Positions 53,080-63,300 of a stretch of 64,000 bases of DNA are shown in pieces (position 1 is the stretch's first letter; each line of letters begins with the position of its first letter). The notes under the pieces were generated by a model. It was not told the origin of the DNA. It ran no database searches and saw nothing but the letters and a program-made list of their open reading frames with translations. The DNA lies in the NCBI RefSeq assembly GCF_000011065.1, contig NC_004663.1, positions 620,001 to 684,000 of the forward strand, in the 5' to 3' direction. This stretch comes from Bacteroides thetaiotaomicron VPI-5482 (GTDB taxonomy: Bacteria; Bacteroidota; Bacteroidia; Bacteroidales; Bacteroidaceae). Position numbers and translations under genes: made by a program.

Positions 53080-54312
53080 TCAAAGCCAGTTCTTTATTCT
53101 TCTCATTGCTTCCATACAATCATTGTGATCGCCGAATGCTGTCAGTCGGATATATCCCTCACCGCTGGGGCCGAAACCTACACCGGGGGTTCCTACTACA
53201 TTGGCTTCATACAACATCTGTTCGAAGAATCGCCAGGAAGAGAGCCCGTTCGGGGTTTTCACCCATAAGTATGGAGCATTGACGCCTCCGTATACTTTCA
53301 ATCCGGTAGCTTCCAGTCCTTCCTTCATGATCTTCGCATTGCTCATATAATAGTTAATCGTTTCTTTAATCTGTGCTTTGCCTTCTGTACTGTAGACGGC
53401 TTCCGCTGCACGTTGTGTGATGTACGAAGTGCCGTTGAATTTAGTGCACTGGCGGCGGTTCCATAATTTGTTGAGTGGAATCCGGTCGCCTTCCAGTGTG
53501 GCAGCTGTCAGTTCTTTCGGGACTACGGTATATCCGCAACGTACTCCGGTGAAACCGGCTGTCTTTGAGAAACTGCGGAACTCAATAGCACATTTCTTGG
53601 CTCCTTTGATTTCGTATATGGAGTGGGGGACATCCGCATCCTGAATATAGGCTTCGTATGCGGCATCGAACAAAATCAGTGTATCATTTGCCAATGCATA
53701 GTCTACCCACTTTTTTAGTTCCGGTTTGGTCAGTGTCGTCCCTGTCGGATTGTTCGGGTAGCAGAGGTAAACAATGTCTATCCGTTTGTCGGGAATCTCC
53801 GGAATGAAGTCATTCTCACTTGTACAAGGCATATAAGTCACATTGCTCCATTTGCCTGTTCCTTCTTCCAGCACTCCGGCACGTCCGCACATGACGTTAC
53901 TGTCAATATATACCGGGTAAATAGGGTCTGTTACACCGACACTATTGTCGTGGCGAAGGATATCGCCGATATTTCCGGTATCACTTTTGGCTCCGTCGTT
54001 GACGAATATTTCTGATGGTGAGAAATGAATGCCACGTGGAGCGAAATCATTCTTTATAATAGCTTCAATCAAAAAATCGTACCCCTGCTCAGGACCATAT
54101 CCGCGAAATGTATCTTTACTTGCCAGCTCTTCCACTGCTTTGTGCATAGCCTCGATACATGCTTTGGGAAGCGGCTGAGTGACATCTCCGATACCTAACC
54201 GAATAATATCCTGCTTCGGATGCGTTATTTTGAATGTATTTACCTTCTTCGCTATATCCGAGAACAAATAGCTCCCCGGTAATTTCAAAAAATGTTCGTT
54301 TACTAATGCCAT
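53080..54312 (-). CDS. dapL: LL-diaminopimelate aminotransferase
   Basis: A 410-residue PLP class I/II aminotransferase converting tetrahydrodipicolinate directly to LL-diaminopimelate, bypassing the acylated intermediates. Conserved segments: LGIGDVTQPLP, VNDGAKSDTGNI, CYPNNPTGTTL, FDAAYEAYIQD, and EFRSFSKTAGFTGVRCGYTV carrying the PLP Lys (about 248). It lies 57 nt after dapF in the same direction, forming a two-gene lysine/peptidoglycan unit. The intergenic gap contains an AATACTTA-type short repeat. Confidence 0.95.
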   Translation of the reverse strand: MALVNEHFLKLPGSYLFSDIAKKVNTFKITHPKQDIIRLGIGDVTQPLPKACIEAMHKAVEELASKDTFRGYGPEQGYDFLIEAIIKNDFAPRGIHFSPSEIFVNDGAKSDTGNIGDILRHDNSVGVTDPIYPVYIDSNVMCGRAGVLEEGTGKWSNVTYMPCTSENDFIPEIPDKRIDIVYLCYPNNPTGTTLTKPELKKWVDYALANDTLILFDAAYEAYIQDADVPHSIYEIKGAKKCAIEFRSFSKTAGFTGVRCGYTVVPKELTAATLEGDRIPLNKLWNRRQCTKFNGTSYITQRAAEAVYSTEGKAQIKETINYYMSNAKIMKEGLEATGLKVYGGVNAPYLWVKTPNGLSSWRFFEQMLYEANVVGTPGVGFGPSGEGYIRLTAFGDHNDCMEAMRRIKNWL

Positions 54313-54369
54313 ATTGTTATTGTTTTAAGTTTCTGCAAAACCTGTTACCTATTACCTAATACTTATTAC

Positions 54370-55173
54370 CTATCCCTCCATCTCCCCATCAAAAACTTTA
54401 GTTGCCGGTCCTGTCATTAATATGTGTCCCGTTGCTTCTTCCCACTCGATGGTGACGGTTCCCCCATCCATTATTATATCACATTTTCTTCCTGCCAATC
54501 CATGGAGAACAGCGGCTACAGCCGTGGCACAAGCGCCTGTTCCACAGGCCTGGGTGATTCCTGAACCTCTTTCCCAAACTCTCATCCGAATGGTGTCTTT
54601 ACCTACGATCTGAGCAAACTCTACATTTGTCCTGTCCGGAAAGAGATGATAATTTTCTAACTGCGGACCAATTTCCGGCAGATTGATTTGGGTAATATCT
54701 TCTACAAAAGTTACCAGATGCGGGTTTCCCATTGATACCCGGGTAGACTGAAAAGGAAATTGATCGCCGAAATCTACCGCTTCCGTTTCCAGAGGACTAC
54801 CCATATCTACAGTGACTGCCGTCACCTTTCCTCCTTCTACATGTAATTTCAGAACCTTAATGCCCGAACGGGTGTCAAGCGTGATTTCCTTTTTGGCAGT
54901 TAATCCGTATTCGTATACATACTTGCCTACACAACGGCTTCCATTGCCACACATCATTGCTTCCGAACCATCTGCATTAAATATACGCATACTGAAATCT
55001 GCTTTGTCAGAACTGCCAATCAATATAAGTCCGTCACTTCCAATTCCCGTATGAAACTTGCTCCATTCGATTGCTTTCTTTTCAGGGGCTGCTATCGGAT
55101 ATCGGGTAGTATCTACATATATGTAGTCATTACCTGCTCCATGCATTTTTGTGAACTTAATCTTGGTTGTCAT
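54370..55173 (-). CDS. dapF: Diaminopimelate epimerase
   Basis: A 267-residue epimerase turning LL-DAP into meso-DAP. The start is ATG 55173, since the in-frame Met 17 codons upstream would precede the transcription start predicted from the -7 box TATCTTTG (55229-55222). Catalytic Cys pair: MMCGNGSRCVG (about 73-83) and ACGTGACATA (about 215-224). N-terminal KMHGAGNDYIY and central SMGNPHLVTF are diagnostic. Confidence 0.95.
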   Translation of the reverse strand: MTTKIKFTKMHGAGNDYIYVDTTRYPIAAPEKKAIEWSKFHTGIGSDGLILIGSSDKADFSMRIFNADGSEAMMCGNGSRCVGKYVYEYGLTAKKEITLDTRSGIKVLKLHVEGGKVTAVTVDMGSPLETEAVDFGDQFPFQSTRVSMGNPHLVTFVEDITQINLPEIGPQLENYHLFPDRTNVEFAQIVGKDTIRMRVWERGSGITQACGTGACATAVAAVLHGLAGRKCDIIMDGGTVTIEWEEATGHILMTGPATKVFDGEMEG

Positions 55174-55224
55174 TTTGTTCTTTATTAATTGGTTGTTGTA
55201 TCCTTTTGTTTTATTACAATGCAA

Positions 55225-55582
55225 AGATATGACTTTTTGATTTAACTTTTGATGAAAAGATGTCTAATCTCTATTTATTTTATACGATCTTACAATCGCG
55301 GGAAATAAAGCCATGTTTTGTTATAAATTGAAATTATGCATACCTTTATATTAATAAACTGTTATTTGCTTGATTTGTTTTGCATATCCTTCCATAATAT
55401 ATGAAGAATATTTGGGGTAAATCAGTCCTTGTATTCGATCTAAAATGTGAATTTTCGCTTTTACAATAGGTCGATATGCTAGTGATTTTCGCTTTTATAT
55501 ATCATATTGCTTGTTTGCAGTTTTGCAGAACCTTTTTGTTATAGCATTGTTTAGTCACTAATAAATATAATAATGTAGCAAT
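55225..55582. other. Divergent intergenic region, dapF/thioredoxin-like
   Basis: About 358 bp, strongly A+T-rich. It contains the dapF -7 box at its left end and two direct copies of ATTTTCGCTTTTA (about 55450 and 55486). Nothing else is recognisable. Confidence 0.5.
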
Positions 55583-55879
55583 ATGGATATAGAGAAACAA
55601 TTGGAAGTTGCGGCGCAGAGCGATCATTTGGTATTGATTGTGTTTTATGCCGACTGGTCACCTCATTATGAATGGATAGGGCCTGTGCTCCGTACTTATG
55701 AACGGAGAGTCATTGAATTGATTAACGTGAATATCGAGGAAAATAAAACTGTAGCCGATTCTCATAATATAGATACGGTGCCTGCGTTCCTTCTGTTGCA
55801 TAAAGGACATGAATTGTGGAGGCAGGTAGGAGAGTTGACCATAGGAGAGTTGAAAGAGGTATTGGAAGATTTTAAATAA
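55583..55879 (+). CDS. Thioredoxin-fold protein lacking the CXXC active site
   Basis: A 98-residue protein with thioredoxin-like order: beta strand LVLIVFYADWSPHYEWIGPV (where WCGPC would be), NVNIEENKTVADSHNI, and the cis-Pro strand TVPAFLLLHKG (about 70-80). Both active-site cysteines are absent (Ser and Tyr instead), so it should not do thiol-disulfide exchange. It has no signal peptide and stands alone. A binding or chaperone role is possible. Confidence 0.75.
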   Translation: MDIEKQLEVAAQSDHLVLIVFYADWSPHYEWIGPVLRTYERRVIELINVNIEENKTVADSHNIDTVPAFLLLHKGHELWRQVGELTIGELKEVLEDFK

Positions 55880-56004
55880 GTCCTGTTTGAATTTTATGTA
55901 AGAAGCACCATTATACAGCAAATAAATATGTATAATGGTGCTTCTTGTATCTATCGAATATTTGCAAAAAGTTTCTGTCGGCTTTTTACATTTTCTGAGA
56001 GTAA

Positions 56005-56766
56005 CTATTTTAGTATTTCCTGTGCCACAGTCGGCTCGTTGGTCGTAATGAAATCCACCTTTTGGTCTATGAGCCACTTCATGTCTTCTGCTTTATCTAC
56101 AGTCCATACATTGACTTTCAGTCCGAGATCATGGGCTTCTTTGATCCATTCGGGATGTTTCTTGATTACTCCCATGTGATAGTCGAGTCCGGCTGCACCG
56201 AGGTCTTTCAGCTCTTTGGGAGATAGCTCGCCGTTGAGATAGAATACCGGAGTTCCGGCAGGTGCCAGGCGGATAAACTCTTTCATGGCGTGCAGTGAGA
56301 AAGTGATATATTCCATACGGTTTTCCAGTCCCAGCTTTGTTACCAAGGCAAGAATTTCCTGTACGGCTTTCGTTTCACGCTTTTTGCTGTTAAGTGCTTT
56401 TAGTTCCAATATAAGTTTGGTATTGCATTTTTTACCGGCTTCCAGATACTGTTCCAGGCTGGGCAGGTTCTCTCCGTTCGATAGTTTCAATCCTGTAAGA
56501 GCGTCACCTTTGGAATACTCCATGTATTTCATCTTATAGACAGGGTCATGATTGATAACCAGTTTATTGTCTTTGGTAAGCCATACATCAAATTCGGAGC
56601 CATAGCAATGGATAGAATCGGCTTTTTGAAGTGCTGTGATACTATTTTGCGCAGAACCTGCTGTTTTCCAGTAGCCACGATGGGCGATAACTTGCGACTT
56701 TTGCGCTTGGGCACTAGCTACTGAAATGATAAGGGCAACCATTAGAATAATTCTTTTTATCTTCAT
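56005..56766 (-). CDS. Glycerophosphodiester phosphodiesterase
   Basis: A 253-residue secreted or periplasmic GDPD-family enzyme. Signal peptide about 1-21 (ending AQA), then the catalytic IAHRGYW (His, about 27-33), SEFDVWLTKDNKLVINHDP (metal-binding Glu/Asp and second His, about 57-75) and LILELKA (metal-binding Glu). C-terminal LKVNVWTVDKAEDM is conserved. It hydrolyses glycerophosphodiesters to glycerol 3-phosphate and an alcohol, recycling phospholipid head groups. Confidence 0.92.
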   Translation of the reverse strand: MKIKRIILMVALIISVASAQAQKSQVIAHRGYWKTAGSAQNSITALQKADSIHCYGSEFDVWLTKDNKLVINHDPVYKMKYMEYSKGDALTGLKLSNGENLPSLEQYLEAGKKCNTKLILELKALNSKKRETKAVQEILALVTKLGLENRMEYITFSLHAMKEFIRLAPAGTPVFYLNGELSPKELKDLGAAGLDYHMGVIKKHPEWIKEAHDLGLKVNVWTVDKAEDMKWLIDQKVDFITTNEPTVAQEILK

Positions 56767-56965
56767 TGATAGTACATTTAAAAAGTTTATGAGTCCAAAA
56801 TTATAAAAAATAAAACACAGATCAGCCTGTTATTATGCTAATCTGCGTTAATTGACAGCTTTTTATGCATAGAAGTCTATACTTTTTATTCCTGACTTTA
56901 CAAACTGATGAATATATATTCAAAGATATGAGTTTATTTCAGACATCTAAAATTTTTCAACAAAT

Positions 56966-58645
56966 TTATTTTACCTCTTCGGCATAGGCTTCTTCATGCA
57001 CTCCTCTCACTGCTCTGCCGCTTGGTTCATTCAGGTTACGGAAAGCTACATCCCATGCCAGCGCTTCTGCTGTAGAGCAGGCCACACTTGGTACGCTTGG
57101 TACGCTGCGGGCTGCGCTTTCACTCGGAAAATGCTCTTCAAAGATACTCCGGTAGTAATATTCTTCCTTGTTGAGCGGAGTGTTAATCGGGAAACGTTCG
57201 GCAGCGTGTTCCATCTGTTCATCACTGACGGCAGCCGCTGTAATCTCTCTTAAGGTATCAATCCACGAATATCCCACACCATCACTGAACTGCTCTTTTT
57301 GTCTCCATGCTACGCTTTCCGGTAGCATATCGGCAAAAGCTTCACGTACAATTCGTTTCTCAATCTCCTTTCCGGGGCACATTTTAGCTTTTGGATTCAA
57401 CGCCATCGCTACATCCAGAAATTCCTTGTCCAGAAATGGGACACGTCCCTCTACACCCCAGGCTGATAAACTCTTATTGGCACGAAGGCAATCATACATA
57501 TGCAGTTTTGATAACTTACGTACCGTTTCCTCATGGAAATCTTTCGGAGTGGGAGCTTTGTGAAAGTAAAGATAACCGCCGAAAACTTCATCGGCACCTT
57601 CACCACTCAATACCATTTTGATCCCCATCGATTTGATCACACGTGCCAGTAAATACATGGGAGTGGAGGCACGTACCGTAGTCACATCATACGTCTCGAT
57701 AAAATAGATAACATCCCGAATAGCATCCAGCCCTTCCTGAACCGTATAATTGATTTCATGATGAACCGTACCGATATATTCTGCCACTTCACGTGCCTTT
57801 ATCAAATCGGGCGCCCCCTTCAGACCGATGGCAAAAGAATGTAGTTGAGGCCACCAGGCGTCACTTGCTCCGTCTGTTTCAATACGTTTTGCTGCATATT
57901 TTTTGGCGATAGCTGAAATCACAGAACTGTCCAGACCACCTGAAAGAAGTACTCCATAGGGAACGTCACTCATCAGCTGGCGATGAACGGCATCTTCCAA
58001 TGCTTCTTTTACATCACTGACTTTGGCATCATTGTCTTTTACAGACTCATAGTCTGTCCATTCGCGTGTATACCAACGCTTCATTTTGCCTTCTTTACTG
58101 TAAAAGTAATGTCCCGGAAGAAATGGTTCGTACTCATTACAGAATCCTTCGAGTGCTTTCAGTTCACTGCCGAAGTAGATTTTGCCATCCTTGTCTTTTC
58201 CTATATATAAAGGTATGACTCCGATAGGATCACGTGCAATGAGGAACTCGTCTTTTTCTTCATCATAAAGTACAAAGGCGAAAATTCCGCTGATCTCTTC
58301 CAGAAAGTGGATGCCTTTATCTTTATAAAGGGCAAGAATCACTTCACAGTCGCTTCCGGTCTGAAAATCATATTGTCCGGCATAGCGGGCGCGGATATCC
58401 CGATGGTTGTAGATTTCACCGTTCACGGCGAGCGCTTGTTTCCGGTCGGGGGAGTATAAGGGCTGTCCTCCGCTTTGCGGGTCAACTATCGAGAGGCGTT
58501 CGTGTGCCAGAATGGCGCTTCCACCTACGTAGATACCGCTCCAGTCCGGTCCGCGATGACGGATTTTCTGTGCCATTTTCAGTGCTTTGTCTCTTAGCTC
58601 TTTGGTTTGAGTTTTTATGTTGAGTATACCTGCTATTCCACACAT
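56966..58645 (-). CDS. asnB: Asparagine synthetase B (glutamine-hydrolysing)
   Basis: A 559-residue enzyme. The N-terminal Ntn amidotransferase domain starts MCGIAG (catalytic Cys2) and has RLSIVDPQSGGQPLY and AVNGEIYNH. The synthetase domain has the ATP PP-loop LLSGGLDSSVISAI (about 232-245), LSGEGADEVFGGYLYF and GVEGRVPFLDK. The C-terminal tail is rich in Ser/Val/Ala (SARSVPSVPSVA) and looks variable. It lies downstream of gltB-gltD in the same direction, linking glutamine and asparagine metabolism; ~205 bp with a structured repeat separates it from gltD. Confidence 0.95.
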   Translation of the reverse strand: MCGIAGILNIKTQTKELRDKALKMAQKIRHRGPDWSGIYVGGSAILAHERLSIVDPQSGGQPLYSPDRKQALAVNGEIYNHRDIRARYAGQYDFQTGSDCEVILALYKDKGIHFLEEISGIFAFVLYDEEKDEFLIARDPIGVIPLYIGKDKDGKIYFGSELKALEGFCNEYEPFLPGHYFYSKEGKMKRWYTREWTDYESVKDNDAKVSDVKEALEDAVHRQLMSDVPYGVLLSGGLDSSVISAIAKKYAAKRIETDGASDAWWPQLHSFAIGLKGAPDLIKAREVAEYIGTVHHEINYTVQEGLDAIRDVIYFIETYDVTTVRASTPMYLLARVIKSMGIKMVLSGEGADEVFGGYLYFHKAPTPKDFHEETVRKLSKLHMYDCLRANKSLSAWGVEGRVPFLDKEFLDVAMALNPKAKMCPGKEIEKRIVREAFADMLPESVAWRQKEQFSDGVGYSWIDTLREITAAAVSDEQMEHAAERFPINTPLNKEEYYYRSIFEEHFPSESAARSVPSVPSVACSTAEALAWDVAFRNLNEPSGRAVRGVHEEAYAEEVK

Positions 58646-58710
58646 AACTTTGAGTATTTGGAAGTTAATATAATTTGTTGATTCTCTGTTTTTTAAAAGT
58701 CGGTTCGTTA

Positions 58711-58817
58711 CTATTTATTCGTTTTCCCTGGCTTTTCCTTTCGTTTGACCTGGGTCATCTTTTAGTTCAACCTAGGTTGTTGTTTCGTTCAACCTAGGTC
58801 AAACGAATAAATAATAG
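58711..58817. repeat. Structured repeat between gltD and asnB
   Basis: The outer arms ATTTATTCGTTT (58713-58724) and AAACGAATAAAT (58801-58812) are complementary. Inside are three related units: GTTTGACCTGGGTCA (58743-58757), GTTCAACCTAGGTTG (58765-58779) and GTTCAACCTAGGTCA (58787-58801). Could fold as one long stem-loop in the mRNA. Confidence 0.65.
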
Positions 58818-58851
58818 TCTATAAACTTCATGGTGTTCCTTGCTGTAAGGG

Positions 58852-60192
58852 TTACTTCACCAAATAGTGATCTATGTCCGCAGCAGCCTTTCGTCCTCCT
58901 GCCATCGCCCGTACTACGAGGCTTGCTCCGGTAGCTGCATCTCCGGCAAGGAATACGTTTTCTGCAAATTTCGGTTGTTCCGGTTTCAGGAATCCCATGG
59001 CCAGCAGCACCATATCTGCTTCGATTACTTCTTTCTTCCCTGTGAGGTTCATGGTCGGACGTCCGCCATCTGTTGCCGGTGTCCATTCTACTTCTTCCAC
59101 CTCGACGCCGGTTACTTTACCGTTCTTACCCAAAAACTGATTGGAAGTCAGGCACCAGCGACGGGTACAACCTTCTTCATGGCTGGAGGTCGTTTTGAAA
59201 ACTACCGGCCATTGCGGCCAGGGCGTAGAAGGATTGTGGCCGACGGGAGGTTTGGGCATAATTTCAATTTGCGTGACGCTGGTTGCTCCCTGTCGTACAC
59301 TGGTTCCGATACAGTCCGAACCGGTGTCTCCACCGCCGATCACAAGCACTTTTTTGCCTTTGGCATTCACCAGTTTGTCTTTGGGGAAAGTTTGTCCTTC
59401 CAGAATCCTGTTCTGTTGCGCCAGCATTTCCAGTGCGAAATGGATTCCTTTCAACTCCCGTCCCGGAATGCTTAAATCACGGGCAGTCGGTGTACCCGTG
59501 CAAATGCAATATGCATCGAATCCTTCCGGCAAATGGTTAACGTCTATTTCTACTCCCATTTCAAACTGAATACCTTCTGCGGCAAGTATTTTCATGCGGC
59601 GGTCGATTACGTTTTTGTCCAGTTTGAAGTTTGGAATACCGAAACGTAATAATCCTCCCGCAGCTTCATCTTTATCGAATAACGTTACGGTGTATCCTTT
59701 TAGATTCAGTTGGTTGGCAACTACCAATCCGGCCGGACCGGCACCGACAACTGCTACTTTTTTGCCGTTTCTTTGGGGATGCTGCACCTGTATATATCCT
59801 TCACGGAAGGCGGCTTCTACAATGGCAGCTTCATTTTCACGGATAGTCACCGGTTGGTCACAGGATAGTTTCAGTACACAGGATTTCTCACAGAGGGCAG
59901 GGCAGATACGTCCTGTAAATTCCGGAAAGTCGCAAGTGGATGACAGCACTTCATACGCTTCTTTCCATTTTCCTTTGAATAAAGCGTCCTGCCATTCCGG
60001 CTGTTTATTGCCTATTGGACAAGCCCAGTGACAAAAAGGTACTCCGCAATCCATACACCGTGATGCCTGTAATTTACGGCTGTTCGTATTCAATGTTTGT
60101 TCTACCTGACTATAGTCAGTGATGCGCTCGCTAACGGGGCGGTATCCCGCCTCTTGCCGAGGTATATTTAAAAAAGCTTTAGGATCTCCCAT
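58852..60192 (-). CDS. gltD: Glutamate synthase small subunit
   Basis: A 446-residue NADPH-dependent, FAD-binding subunit. N-terminal Fe-S cysteines in CMDCGVPFCHWACPIGN (about 44-60) and CPALCEKSC. FAD site VVGAGPAGLVVANQL (about 148-162). NADPH site VIGGGDTGSDC (about 287-297). C-terminal VFLAGDAATGASLVV. It passes electrons to GltB for reductive amination of 2-oxoglutarate from glutamine. Transcribed after gltB across a 114-bp gap filled with AATACTTA-type repeats. Confidence 0.95.
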   Translation of the reverse strand: MGDPKAFLNIPRQEAGYRPVSERITDYSQVEQTLNTNSRKLQASRCMDCGVPFCHWACPIGNKQPEWQDALFKGKWKEAYEVLSSTCDFPEFTGRICPALCEKSCVLKLSCDQPVTIRENEAAIVEAAFREGYIQVQHPQRNGKKVAVVGAGPAGLVVANQLNLKGYTVTLFDKDEAAGGLLRFGIPNFKLDKNVIDRRMKILAAEGIQFEMGVEIDVNHLPEGFDAYCICTGTPTARDLSIPGRELKGIHFALEMLAQQNRILEGQTFPKDKLVNAKGKKVLVIGGGDTGSDCIGTSVRQGATSVTQIEIMPKPPVGHNPSTPWPQWPVVFKTTSSHEEGCTRRWCLTSNQFLGKNGKVTGVEVEEVEWTPATDGGRPTMNLTGKKEVIEADMVLLAMGFLKPEQPKFAENVFLAGDAATGASLVVRAMAGGRKAAADIDHYLVK

Positions 60193-60198
60193 CTTGTT

Positions 60199-60311
60199 AA
60201 GTAATAAGTATTAGGTAATAGGTATTAAGCAATAAGTATTAACTATATGGATTAAAGATGTTTGAAGCTACGGTTAATACCTAATACTTAATACCTAATA
60301 CTTGAATTAAT
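60199..60311. repeat. AATACTTA/TAAGTATT short repeats between gltB and gltD
   Basis: Blocks at 60199-60241 (TAATAAGTATTAGGTAATAG and variants) and 60277-60311 (TAATACCTAATACTTAATAC and variants) are inverted relative to each other. Similar blocks occur at 33289-33325 and 54343-54379. Confidence 0.65.
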
Positions 60312-63300
60312 AGTCTCTTTGCATATCTGCTATTTTTTGCTGTAACTTTCTCATCTGCTCTTCCTGTAGTACTTTTTTGTATTCAATAGGTACTATCTGG
60401 ATAAACTGATCTACGTAATGGTTCCAGTCATCGAGCATGGTACGTGCCAGTTTCGAACCGGTGTACAGGTAGTGCTGACGAATCAGTTCGTGCAGTTCTT
60501 TGCGGTAACCGGCTTCTTCGATCAGTGACAGTTCAACCATTTCCATGTTGCAGAAGTAGTCAAAATTGCCGTCTTTGTTCCATACGTAAGCCACACCGCC
60601 ACTCATACCGGCGGCAAAATTTCGTCCGGTTTGCCCCAGAACCACTACACGGCCTCCGGTCATATATTCGCAACAGTGGTCGCCTACACCTTCCACTACG
60701 GCAACAGCTCCTGAGTTGCGCACGGCAAAACGTTCGCCTACGCGGCCATTGATATAAACTTCACCGCTGGTTGCACCATAGAGCAGGGTGTTGCCTGCAA
60801 TCGTGTTCTTTTCGGCTTCGAAGTTGCTGCGGATAGGCGGTAATACGGCAATGCGTCCGCCACTCAATCCTTTACCCAGATAATCATTCGCTTCACCTTC
60901 CAGCTTGAAATTGACTCCCGGTACGAGGAAGGCACCGAACGACTGTCCCGCAGAGCCTTTGAATTTCACATTCAAGGTATGTTCCGGCAGTCCCTTTTCT
61001 CCGTGTTTTTTGGCAATGACACCGGAGAGCATGGCACCTGTCGCACGGTCCGTATTGGCAATTGTGTATTCCAATGAAACTTCTTTTTCGTGTTCTATCG
61101 CTTCTTGGGCAGCATCAATGATTGCCACATCCTTCACTGTAGAAATACCATGATCCTGATCGATGACGTGACGGATGGCTGCACTGTTATCCACGCGTGC
61201 CAGTAGCTTGGTGAAGTCAATCAGAGCGTGCTTCGGATTCGGATCGTTTTCGTCGGATTTGCGTTCAATCAAGTCCGTGCGTCCGATAATATCATCCATT
61301 TTGGTGAATCCCATTTCCGCCAGATATTCACGGACTTCCTGTGCCAGGAAGGTGAAAAAGTTGATAAGATATTCGCTGCGCCCATGAAAGCGTTTGCGTA
61401 ATTCCTCATTCTGCGTGGCTACTCCTACCGGACAAGTATTCTGGTGACATTTGCGCATCATCACACATCCCAGCACGATCAGGGCGGAAGTGGCAAAACC
61501 ATATTCTTCGGCGCCCATTAATGCCATTATGATAATGTCGCGTCCGGTTTTCAATTGGCCATCGGCTTGTAGGACGACTTGTCCCCGCAGACCGTTCAGA
61601 ACCAAGGTTTGCTGTGTCTCGCTCAGTCCCAGTTCCGGAGAAATGCCGGCGTAACGGATGGATGAAGCGGGAGAGGCTCCCGTACCACCCTCGGCACCGG
61701 AGATGACAATCAAATCCGCTTTTGCTTTTGCCACGCCTGCGGCAATGGTACCTACGCCACTTTCTGCTACCAGTTTGACACTGATTTTGGCTTGTGGATT
61801 AACGTTTTTCAAGTCAAATATCAATTGCGCCAAATCCTCAATCGAATAAATATCATGATGGGGAGGAGGAGAGATCAGTGAGATTCCCGGAATGGAATGG
61901 CGTGTTTTGGCTATGACGTCGTTCACTTTGAATCCCGGAAGCTGTCCGCCTTCCCCTGGTTTAGCTCCCTGCGCTATTTTTATTTGTATCTCATCGGCAT
62001 TCACCAGATATTCGGCGGTGACCCCGAAGCGTCCGGAAGCTACCTGTTTGATGGCACTTCGCATGGAAGTACCGTCCGGCAGCGGGTGGAAGCGGGAAGC
62101 ATCTTCGCCACCTTCACCCGTGTTGCTGCGTCCGTGAATGGTATTCATGGCAATCGCCATTGCTTCATGAGCTTCCTTGCTGATAGATCCGAAAGACATG
62201 GCACCCGTCACAAAACGACGGAGAATATTCTCTATCGGTTCTACCTGTTCGATGGATATAGGATTGCGACGGAATCCTAAGAAGTCACGCAGGAAAATAG
62301 GTTTCTCCTTATTGTCTACCAAATGAGTGAACTCTTTGAATTTCTTGTAGCTGCCCAAGCGGGTGGCAAGTTGCAATGTACTGATGGTTTCCGGGTTCCA
62401 CGCATGTTTCTCTCCGTCCTTTCGGAAGGCATACAGTCCGTTGTTCTTTAATAATGGAAAATTGAAAGTTGAAAATTGAGAGTTGCCGTGCGGTGCTTCA
62501 TTTTCCATTTTCAATTCTCCATTTTCCATTCCTTCAACTCCTTCATCGTGGAAAGCGATTGCGTCTCTTGCCACTTCCTCCAGGCGGATACCTCCGATGG
62601 GGGAACCGAGTCCGCCGAAATAAGCCTTGCTCAACTCTTCGCTGAGTCCGACAGCTTCGAAAATCTTTGCACCGCGATAAGAGCGGATAGTGGAAATCCC
62701 CATCTTACTCATGATTTTGAACAGACCTTTGCAGATAGATTTGATATAGTTTTTCTCAGCGGTAGCATAGTCCAGTTGAATATCTTTCTCTTTTACCAGC
62801 TTGTCGAGGATGGCAAATGCCATATACGGGTTCAGTGCACTGGCTCCAAAACCGAGTAGTAAAGCGGCGTGCATTACTTCACGCATTTCTCCGCTCTCTA
62901 CAATCAATGCTGTCTGCACACGTTTGCCGACAGATATCAGATGGTGATGCACGGCACTTACTGCCAGTAATGAAGGGATAACGGCATGAGTTGCATCCAC
63001 GTCACGGTCGGTCAGTACAATGTAGTTTGCTCCGTCCGTAACTGATTCCTCCGCCATTTTGCAAAGGTTGTTCAGTGATTCCTGTAATCCGGCTTTCCCT
63101 TTGGATACTTCAAACAGCATCGGTAGTTTTACAGTCTTAAAGCCCTTGTAGCGGATATTGCAAAGAATATCCAGCTGTGTATTGCTTAAAATCGGATGAT
63201 TCAGACGTACCATTTTACAATGACTCTCGCTGGGAGTCAGGATATTCATGCCTACCGCTCCGATATATTCCGTCAAAGACATTACCAGTTCTTCGCGTAG

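Noticed and set aside
53006..53119. N-terminal extension of the TorF-type porin
   Set aside because: Overlaps the dapL 3' end, and removal leaves a proper signal peptide at ATG 53005.
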